A program made the translations under genes and the position numbers. A DNA stretch of 64,000 nt. It comes from Streptomyces dengpaensis. GTDB lineage: Bacteria > Actinomycetota > Actinomycetes > Streptomycetales > Streptomycetaceae. The notes under the pieces are model-generated. The model ran no database searches and was not told the DNA's origin. It saw only the letters and a program-made list of their open reading frames with translations. Where the stretch lies: NCBI RefSeq assembly GCF_002946835.1, contig NZ_CP026652.1, forward strand, positions 310,001 through 374,000, given 5' to 3'. Shown piece after piece: positions 18,617 through 27,300 of this stretch; within the stretch, counting starts at the first letter, position 1; every line of letters starts with the position of its first letter.

Positions 18617-19178
18617 CGTACTGGTCCGACGACAACTCGAACACCCGTACTCGCCGACCGCAGGTGGGATTGACGGTCTCACGGACCGGATGCATCCCCA
18701 GTTTGGTCATGATCCGTTCGGAGGCGTCGTTGCCCACTTGAGTGACGCTGACGATCCGCTCCAGCCCTCGCTCTTCGAACCCGAACCGTACAGCGGCCGC
18801 AGCGGCCTCGGTGGCCAAGCCCTGCCCCCAGTGGGAACGTCCCAGCCGCCAGCCGACCTCAACCGCCGGCAGTACCTCCGGCAAGAAGTCGGGCACCGAA
18901 AGGCCGGTGAACCCGGCCAGCTCGCCAGTGGACCGGATCTCCACGGCGAACAGGCCGAAGCCCTGTGACTCCCACTCGCTCTCCCATGCCTGGACCCCGC
19001 CGCGAGTCTGCTGTTCGTCACGGACGCTGCCGTCACGGATCCACCGCATGACCTCGGGGTCGGCATTGACGGCAGCCATGGGCGCAACGTCTTCCTCGCG
19101 CCAGCGACGCAGGATCAAACGGGGAGTCTCAAGCGTGACCATCCAATCATTCTGGATCACAAATGGGCTCTCCGCCAT
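18600..19178 (-). CDS. GNAT family N-acetyltransferase (IS passenger)
   Basis: A 192-aa RimJ/RimL-type acetyltransferase. [13 protein letters not shown] start ([13 protein letters not shown]), [20 protein letters not shown] carrying the acetyl-CoA loop, and [10 protein letters not shown] near the end are diagnostic. It lies inside the IS5-family inverted repeats, opposite to the transposase. Its last codons (QYVTTTR and stop) overlap the transposase 3' end by 17 bases, so its C-terminal tail comes from transposase DNA. Starts are possible at 19184 (GTG), 19178 or 19142. I use 19178, preceded closely by GGTGAGG and 11 bases inside the right repeat. The acceptor is unknown. A passenger of this kind could protect the host from a drug or modify a protein N-terminus. 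Confidence 0.82.
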   Translation of the reverse strand: MAESPFVIQNDWMVTLETPRLILRRWREEDVAPMAAVNADPEVMRWIRDGSVRDEQQTRGGVQAWESEWESQGFGLFAVEIRSTGELAGFTGLSVPDFLPEVLPAVEVGWRLGRSHWGQGLATEAAAAAVRFGFEERGLERIVSVTQVGNDASERIMTKLGMHPVRETVNPTCGRRVRVFELSSDQYVTTTR

Positions 19179-19358
19179 CCTCACCAGGCACTTTCGATAC
19201 GCGCCCTAACGCCGCCGCGCACGGCAGAGGTCAAGCTGACGCGCGAGAGCAGCTAGTGCTCTGACCGCATAGGTTCGCCGGGTCGGTGCTCGGACCGGCT
19301 GGACTCGGTGTGGGAACAATTTGAGCGGTCGCGGAGCCGATCAAACTAGGCTCCCAGC

Positions 19359-19991
19359 ATGTCTGGTCCGACGTTGGTGATCGAGTTGGCGGAGCCGCTC
19401 TCCCCGGCTGCGCTGAGGGAGTTCCGCGCGTTGATGGTGGGGCTCTCCTCCCACTTCGCCGAGAAGCGGCCCGGGTTCTTCGACGTCAACGTGCCCGCAG
19501 AGCGACTGGGCGTCGAGGACAGGCGGGAGGAGGACTGGCGAAAGCCGTTCCCGCTTCCACTCCTCGGCAACCACTCCGCGGACGAGGAGCTCACGGCCCT
19601 GGTCGGATTCAATCCGCAGCGCGAGGACTGGCGTCGGCCCTTCCTGGTCTACTTGATGGGGCCGGGCGTCGGCGACGAGAGCATCTTCGAGGCTGAGCAC
19701 GCGGACGAGCCCGAGGTGGAGGCCATCCTCGGCTTCAGGCCGACCCATGCCGTCAACGTCAGCGCCGGCTGCAATCGCGAGATCGACCACGTGGCAACGG
19801 CCCTGCTGACCGCCGCTGTCATGGACGTCATCGGGGGCGTGGCCAAAGCCGAGCTGCTGGACGGACAGGCGTCGGTCGTCGCTGGCCTTCCGGGGGTGTT
19901 GGGGATCGCGGACGACGATTGGATGGCGCTGGGAACGGCGGAGTTCCTGCGGGCCTGGGTTGGGCACCCCGCCTTCCGGCTGGTCAAGTAG
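19359..19991 (+). CDS. Hypothetical protein (DUF6368-like), IS630 passenger
   Basis: A 210-aa acidic soluble protein with no signal or membrane segment. It starts SGPTLVIELAEPLSPAALRE and contains two similar half-motifs, EDWRKPFPLPLLG and EDWRRPFLVYLMG. The mid-part GFRPTHAVNVSAGCNREIDH and the end LGTAEFLRAWVGHPAFRLV are well formed. From memory it resembles the DUF6368 family of Streptomyces, with no known function. It is enclosed by IS630 ends, facing the transposase tail-to-tail. There is no obvious promoter within the 70 bases between the repeat and the start. It may be an immunity-like or regulatory cargo, but nothing in the sequence proves that. Confidence 0.75.
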   Translation: MSGPTLVIELAEPLSPAALREFRALMVGLSSHFAEKRPGFFDVNVPAERLGVEDRREEDWRKPFPLPLLGNHSADEELTALVGFNPQREDWRRPFLVYLMGPGVGDESIFEAEHADEPEVEAILGFRPTHAVNVSAGCNREIDHVATALLTAAVMDVIGGVAKAELLDGQASVVAGLPGVLGIADDDWMALGTAEFLRAWVGHPAFRLVK

Positions 19992-20014
19992 CCCAGGCGG
20001 ATCCGCGGCGGAGG

Positions 20015-20040
20015 TGGTGCTGTGACCTGGAACGTTCGCC
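20015..20040 (+). repeat. Internal IS630 end (third inverted repeat)
   Basis: Starts TGGTGCTGTGACC and ends GTTCGCC. It matches the outer left end at 19 of 26 bases in the same orientation, and lies 12 bases past the transposase stop, where a normal IS630 would end. Confidence 0.65.
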
Positions 20041-20051
20041 TTGTTGCCTGA

Positions 20052-21196
20052 TCATGCGGCGAGAGCGGGTCGGCCTCCCCAGCGGATGCCTTTCTCGCTG
20101 CGGATGCGGGCGCGTTCCTTGCGTTCGGCGGCCAGGACGTCGTGGTGGCGGGCGTTGGCGTTGCGCCAGCGGAGGTAGGCGTGCAGGGTCCGGGTCTGCA
20201 CGGTGTGGTTGGGGTGGTGGGAGTTGGCGATGGTGAACTGCCGCAGCGGTCCGAAGTGCGCTTCGATCGGGTTCGCCCACGAGGCGTAGGTCGGGGTGAA
20301 GCACAACTCGACCTTGTTCTTCTTCGCCCAGCGCCGGATGTCGGCGCCCTTGTGGGCGGACAGGTTGTCCAGGATCACGTAGATCGGGGCGCCGTCGGGC
20401 CGGGCGGCGCGGATCGATTTCAGCGCGGCCAGCGTGTTCACGGCTCCCTTCTTGCGCCGGTTCACGCCCCACAGGCGGTCGTCGCCCATTAAGAGTCGTG
20501 GAAGTACCGCACGCCGTGGGTGCGGTGGTAGGTGGCCGGCAGCCGGTCGGGACGCCGTTTTTCGGCCCAGCCCGAGCCCGCGGTGGGCCGGATCCCCAGC
20601 GGGCCGAACTCGTCGAAGGCGAAAACCCGGTCCGGGAAGCGGTCAAGGACGTGCTCGATACGGTCCAGCTTCGTCTCCCGTTCGGGGACCGGGGACTCCT
20701 TCCAGGTCTTGGTGCGCTGGAAGGTGACGCCGCGGCGGGCGAGCAGGCACCGTAACGCCTCACGGCCGATGCGGATCACCCGGCCGTGCACTTTGCGCAG
20801 GTAGGCGATCAGCTTGCGCAGCGACCAGCGGGTGAACGGCTGGCCGAGCTTGACCGGTCGTGTGGTGGCCGTCGCGATGACGAAGTCCTCGTCGTCATCG
20901 CTGAGTTGGCGGGGACGGCCTCCCGCCCACCGAGGGTCCAGGCAGGCCAGGCCCTTCTCATTGAACGCGTGGATCACGTCCCGGACGGTGTCCTCGTCGG
21001 CCTGGACCAGCTGGGCGATCACCGGCACCCGGTTCCCGCCGGCCGAGGCCAGCAGCATCATCGCCCGCCGGTAGCGAACCGAACTGGTGCTGCCCCGGCG
21101 CACGATCTGCTGCAGCCGTTGGCCTTCCTGGTCGGTCGGTCTGCGCACACGGACGGGCTCGGCCACCGCGCCTCCAGCGGTCGGATCAGATGTCAC
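20052..21196 (-). pseudogene. IS630-family transposase, split by a small lesion
   Basis: The upstream frame (20489-21196) holds the helix-turn-helix part and the first Asp in VFAFDEFGPLGIRP, and ends HGVRYFHDS with TAA. The downstream frame (20052-20489) starts GDDRLWGVNRRKKG and carries the second Asp in VILDNLSAHKG and the Glu in ASWANPIEAHFGPLRQF. Intact homologues read through (YFHxCYSVGDD), so a few bases are lost or changed near 20489, leaving TAATG. All catalytic residues survive, but on separate frames. It could move only if a related transposase acted in trans. Confidence 0.78.
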
Positions 21197-21370
21197 CGCA
21201 CATCCAACCGCTACGACCGCCGACCCGGCGAACCTATGCGGTCACAGCACTAGATGGCCTTGGCTGGGCCACCTTCCATCGGTTAAAAGGGTCTGTCCAT
21301 GGCTCCGGGCGGAGGAAACAGCCGTCTTCACCACGTTGCGAGTCCCGTCCGCCCCGCTCAACAAGGCTAC

Positions 21371-24300
21371 TCATCTGGCTGTCGTGAGCATAAGAATGTA
21401 GCTGTAGCCCGGGGCGAAGTAGAGACCGAGTTGAAAGCCAACACCTACGCTGCCTGCAACGCCATGACGTACGTCGAGGCAGCCCTCTACCTGACACGAC
21501 ATCACCCAGGCACCCGACGCGAATGGGGTGTCAATGCCGGAGGCAACGCCGTAACCAGCGACCTGTTGCACGGTGGCGTTAAAGTACACAAAGCCGGACA
21601 CGCCCGCACTCCAGCCGAGGTCCGGTCCAAAGCGCGCGGCCCCGGAGAACATGATCCCGACATTGCCCTGGGTATCCCACACATAGTAGATACCAGCCTC
21701 GAGGCCGGCACCTATCTGAGCGTCGGCACTGAAGCCTATGCCGAAGGTGTAAGGCTGCACGGCAGGTGCCGTTGTGTCACGTTGAGCTACTGTGGGCGTC
21801 GCGAGACCGCTGACGAGGTCAGTATGTGAATCGGATAGCTCCACATCGGAAAGTGGAGAACGAAGCCCTCGGTCGAGGAGGCGAGCTGATCTCGGCGCGC
21901 TAGAGACGTTGGCTGGAGCGGCAGCGAGGGGATCAAAGGCGAATTCCTGGAGAGTCAGCGGTTCTGGCTCATGGCCGGAGGGATCCTTGGTGTTGATTGG
22001 GTCGTAGTAGCCGTAGGCATATCGGTCGTAGGCCGCCCCTCGCTGAGGGTCGGCGACGATGTTGTCCGGCGTGATGAAGCGGCCGAGGATCGGGTCGAGT
22101 TCACGTGCCCCAAGGTGCACGAGTCCGCTGTCGTCGTCCTGCCTGGCCCCAATGAACCGGAGATCGTCCCCGGTGCCGGGCTGTGTGTAGCGCGCCGTGC
22201 CGAAGGGCTCGTAGTCGTAGTACTGAAGGGGGCGCCCGTCGTCACGGCTAATCACCGCGACCGACCCCCGCGCGTCGACATGGTAGTAGCGCACCCCGGG
22301 CGGGTCTGCGGGACCGCCGGTTCCCCATGTCCAGTGCGAGCGCGCCAGCGTGCGGCTGCCCAGCAGGTAGGACTTGCGTGGCTCGCCCCAGTCGTCGATC
22401 TCTACGTACGGATCCGCGAACACAGTCCGGCTCAGCAATGAGGGCACATCCTTGACGACGCGTTGTCCGTCCGCGTCGTACCCGTAGGTGACGGATTTGC
22501 CGTCCTTCGTGGTGAAGCCGGTGAGGTTCCCATCGGCGTCCCAGGTGTGGCCGATCGTCCGTGTTCCGGTCAGCGCCCGTCCTGCCGCGTCGTAGGTGTA
22601 CGTTGCTTGTCCAGCTGACGTGACCGCGTTGGGGTGGGCGGGATCGCTGTAGCTGTACGCGCCGACCGCGGACCGTCCAGTGAGCCGGCCCGGGCCGTCA
22701 TAGGAGTAGGTGTCCTTGAGGTGTGAACTCTCGTTACCGAGGCGCCCGTACGCATCGTAGCCGTACCGCTTTTGGTAACCGACTGGTGCCGAGCGGTCCT
22801 CGCCGGTGATTCGGCCCGCCGTGTCGTGGCCGAACTCTAGTGAGAGCGTGGGCCAGTTGCCTGTCATGCCGGATAGCTGGATCCGGTCGGGCCAGGCTCG
22901 GTCTGGGTCGGGTGTCACCTGCTCAGTCACTCCATTTCCGTGGGTGATGGATGCGACGCGGTCGCCGGGCGTGTACGTCACCTCGGTCGCGTAGCCGCCC
23001 ACGGATCGGATCCTGCCGGCCTCGTCGTAGGAGTAGCCGACCCGCTCCGCCTGGTCTGAGAGCTTCCCCGTGCGGTCGGGGTATCGGACGGCGACCAGCT
23101 CCCCGCCTGGGCCCCAGGTGCGCCCGACCTCTGCGCAGGTCGCCGCGACGCAGGTCCGCTCCAGGGCAAGTCGGCCCCCAGCGTCATACCATCGGTCCTC
23201 GCGTGCCTGACTGGATGTGCGGTGCGTCCGGGTGACCTGCCCGGTGGAGTGGCCGTGGGGAAGGCCGGTATCCGGGTCCTTGTCGTACGCCCAGGTAGCG
23301 CGGTCGGTGAGAAGGGAGCCGTCATAGAAGCTGCGCGACGTTAGTCGCCCGAGCGCGTCGTAGTTGTGCTCTACGCGCTGCCCGGCGGCATTGGTCCGGC
23401 TCCGTACCCGGCCGGCGTCGTCGAACGTGCGCGAAACACAGCCACTGTCCGGGTCGCACTCCCGCCACACCCAGCCCAGTGGCCCCGTCTTCCAGGTGGT
23501 GGTGCCCGTTGGCGCGACGCTCTCGCTCAGCTGGTCTAGGGCGTCGTACCGCAGCTGCGTCGTCAGCGGTGGTGCGCCGGTACCGGCTTCCTCCGCTCGG
23601 GTCACCCGCCCGAGACCGTCGAAGAACTGCTGTACGGCCCGGTTGGTCTCGTCGGAGCGGCGCGTCATCCCGGGTGAATAGCTGTAGGCGACGGTCGAGC
23701 GGTCCGGGCGCAGGACGAGCAGCGGCCGGTCTAGGGTGTCGTACCCGAACCGGGTGACCGGTACGGCAGCCCCGCGCACGCCCCAGTCGGACTCCTGCGC
23801 CACGAGCGTCGAATCGTCGGTGAAGGTACGGAAGCGGGTGTAGCCGCCGGAACGCTCGTCCCGGTGCACTCGATGTAGCCCGTCGAAGTGATACATACGG
23901 TTGACCAAGCCGTTCACCCCGCCCGCGGAGCAAGTGTCCTCACTGATCCGCTGGCCGCCCGGCACCCCCGGCCAGACGCCCCAATCGACGTACCGGTGGA
24001 TCAGGCAACCCCCGTCGGGGTTGTCGGTGCGCCGGTGTCGGCCCAACGGGTCCCACGCGATGGACGTAGTGAGCCCGTTCGCATCGATCATCGTGGTGGC
24101 GCGGCCGAGAACCGTGTCCCAGGCGGTGCTGGTGCACCACACGCTGTTGCATTCCCGCACCGGGAACCTGGCGTACGTCTCGTCCCAGTCGGTGCGGGTC
24201 GCGACCCCGGACGGGTCGGTCACGGCCGTCACATTGCCGTGCCCGTCGTGCTGGTAGCCAGTCGCCAGGAACCGGCCGAGCGTCGGCTCCAGCACGCTCA

Positions 24301-27300
24301 CGGTGCGGGCGTCACCCACTGCCGGCGCCTGCAGGTATGAGGTGTTGTGGTCATACACGGTCTGCCGCTCGGACGCTGGAGTTCCGCTGCCGTCCTCGAT
24401 CCGGGTCCAGGCGGGCAGGGCGACGATGTACGCATCCACATTGGGTACGTAGCCCGTCTTGGTGATCCGGTTGTCGGCAGGAGTGTCGTCTTGTCCGTCG
24501 CGGTTAGCGTCGTCGTACACCCCCGACTCCTCGACGACCGTCGTGTTGCCGTAGTCGTCGTGCTCGTAGCGGACGCGGATCTGGCGGCAGTCGCTCTCAC
24601 CTTTGCACTCGCGTCGTATTGTCTGGAAGGGCTCGCAGGTCCACGGCGGACCATCGCTGCTCTCGGCCAACATGGCGCGCTCGTCAAGGAGCAGGGTGCC
24701 GTTCGGGGACAGCGTTGTCTGCGCGTTCGCTCTCCCCGCGCAGCCCGGGGTCTGCGGATACAGCGTCACGGTCTTCCGGCGGCCTTCTACCGTCTCCTCG
24801 GCTTTTCGGAAGCCCAGCAGCCGTTGCAGCGGGTAGGAGTAGGCCAGTCCCTGCCGGACGTACGACGTCCGCTGCCAGCCCAGAAGCCGGTTCCCGCCGT
24901 CGAGTTCCTGGGTGCGGACGACAGGGACTGCCACGCCGGGCGGCACCCCGTCGTGGCGGCCCGCCGAACTCTCATACGTGACCCGGATGGTGCGCCCCAG
25001 TCCTGAGTAGGCCATGTTCATCAGCCGGGGTGCGGCGCCGAGCGGTAGATGCGCTTGATCGGGGCCAGCGCCTGGGCCGCTCCCCGGTACCACCCGGAAC
25101 AGCTGTCGGGTGGTGTCCTCGGCGCGGTCCACTGGAACCCAGCCCGCGGCGGCGGGGGCCGGGGAGGTGAGAGCGGTGCGCTCCGGGGCGAGCTTGGCAC
25201 AGGAGTTGGCGATCCGCCGGACGAACCCGAAGCCAGGGTCGGCGGCCGTGCCGCTGTTGACCCACGTCACTTCGTCGCAGCCGTCGCCGTCCAGGTCGGC
25301 GGCGTTCCAGCGGGGCGAGTGGTCACCGATCCCAAGTGGGGCGGAGTCGTGGTCGAAGCTGCCGAGGCCATATGACAGCAGCCGGTCCGCCCGTGTAGTT
25401 CCCGGCTCCGTGGGCGATGCTTTGTCGAACGCTATCCGGATCAGGTCGATTCGGCCGTCGCCGTTGAGCTCGGCTGGCTGCCAGTTAGTGGCCGCCGCCG
25501 TTGGGGCGCCGAGAGTGGTACTCCGGGCCGCCCAGTCCCCGGCACCGTTGGAGAGCAGCGCGAGCACCGACTCCTGGCGGTCACCGCCGCGCGGTGTCAT
25601 CACCGACACTTGGACCAAGTCGACCCGGCCGTCGCCATCGATGTCCGCGGGCATCATCCGAGAGGTAACCGATGGCGGGTCGTCCACCTCCACTGGTTCG
25701 GTCACCGGACGCCAGCCGCCCTGGCCGTCGGCGAACAAAGTGGTCACGGACACCTCTGCGGATCCGGAAGGGCGCACACGCACCAGGTCGGCGGTTCCGT
25801 CGCCGTTCACGTCAGCAGCTACCCACGAACGTACATCGGGGTCGGTGAGACCAGTGCCCGCCGAACCGGGCGCAACCGCGTAGTTGCCAAGGCCGACGGA
25901 GAACAGCAGTAGAGAATGCACCCGGCTGGCTGCCGAGTCTGCGGTCAGCAGCAACAGATCCGCTTTGCCGTCCGGACCTCCCGCAGGACTGCCGAAATCG
26001 GCGACCATCAACCTCCGCAGATCCACCCCCGGGTATGACTTCGCTGCTTCCAGCTTTCTTCGCGCAACCGTGAGCTGATGTCCTGATGATGCCAGTGCCG
26101 TGTAGACGGTCAATCCCGGATTAGTGGCGCGTACATAGACCCAGTCCTCGCGCCCGTCCCCGGAGACATCGGCGCTCTTCCCCGCCTGGAAGGAGTAACT
26201 GCTGGCCGAGAAATGGACGTTGATCGAGAATGTCGAGGAATGCGAGAGGGTGCTGCTCGCGGGTCCGGTGAAGACAAGATCGCCTCGTCCGTCACCGTTC
26301 ACATCACCGGTGCCCACTTCGTGGGCCGTCGGTCCGTTGCCGCACGCCAGCTGGGTCAGCGGCGACAGGGTGTGACAGTGGAAGTCCCACGGCAGGGACT
26401 CGTCAGGCTCAGCCCGCCAGCTTTCGGAAGGAGAGCCAGGACGGGGATCGTCCCGAAAAATCCGCTTGGACTTGACCGTGGCCGGATACTGCGCAGGCTC
26501 GGACGGGGCTACGGCTGGCCCTACGAGCAGCACATCGCTGCGACCGTCCCCATCCAAATCCGTGATCAGCCACCGGGGGCCTACCAGGGTCGCCATCTTG
26601 AGGGATAGCCGCTGGTGGAGCGTCATCCACGACGCGTCCACGTCGGTGTCTCGAGACTCAGTCTCGAACGATCCGTCGTACCGGGCCAGCGCAGTGGTCA
26701 GCCGGACTCTCCAGCCTGAGTCATTCTGGTACCGCTGGGCAAGGAGCAGATCGGTGCGGCCGTCGCCGTCGAAATCACCCGCATGAGCTAGCTCGCCGGT
26801 CGCGTAGGTAGTGATCGCGGGAATCGTTCCGAGCGCGAATTCCGGTGAATCGAACGGGACTTGGGTCGACTGTGTCAGCGTAGTGTGCGAACCGTCGCCA
26901 CGCGACAGTGCCAGTCGCAGGGACGCCGTTGGCCCGCTGTCGCGCTGCCTGCTCTCTACTCCCAGCACATCCGCTCGCCGGTCGCCATCCGCGTCGCCGA
27001 CGAACCAGTGGGCATCGTCGCGCCGTTCGTACGACCACGGCGTGGGCGATGCAGTGGGCTCGCCGAACCGGCTGCCGTCGGAAAGGGCCACGAGCAACTC
27101 CGTGACGATGCTGTTGTTGGCCCCCTCCACTCCGTGGACCGTGATCAGGTCGTCGCGTCCGTCACCGTCATGATCGGCGAGGAACCAGCGCCAGCGTGGA
27201 TTCCAGCCGCTCAGCGCGGTCATTGCCGTGTCGCCCTGCTGAACGATGGAGCCGTTCGGGCCGCCTAGAGCGATCTCCGACCGGGGCACGTTTCCGACCG

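Larger units (their letters stand above)
17688..19208 (+). mobile_element. IS5-family element with an acetyltransferase inside its inverted repeats
   Basis: The left end TAGGGCGTGTATCGAAAGT (17688-17706) and the reverse complement of 19190-19208 (TAGGGCGCGTATCGAAAGT) match at 18 of 19 bases. The outer TA may be the target duplication. The 1.52-kb unit holds the transposase and, between the transposase stop and the right end, an oppositely oriented GNAT gene that ordinary members of this group lack. The left end sits in an IS701 remnant. Confidence 0.8.
19254..21252 (-). mobile_element. IS630-family element enlarged by a passenger gene
   Basis: The 33-base outer repeats at 19254-19286 and 21220-21252 match at 32 of 33 bases (start TAGTGCT, core GACCGCATAGGTTCGCC) and begin with TA, the IS630 target. 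The unit is 2.0 kb, against about 1.2 kb for the transposase segment alone. A third, diverged end at 20015-20040 matches the right end at 20 of 26 bases and sits just past the transposase stop. The gene at 19359-19991 lies between this internal end and the outer left end. Confidence 0.8.
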
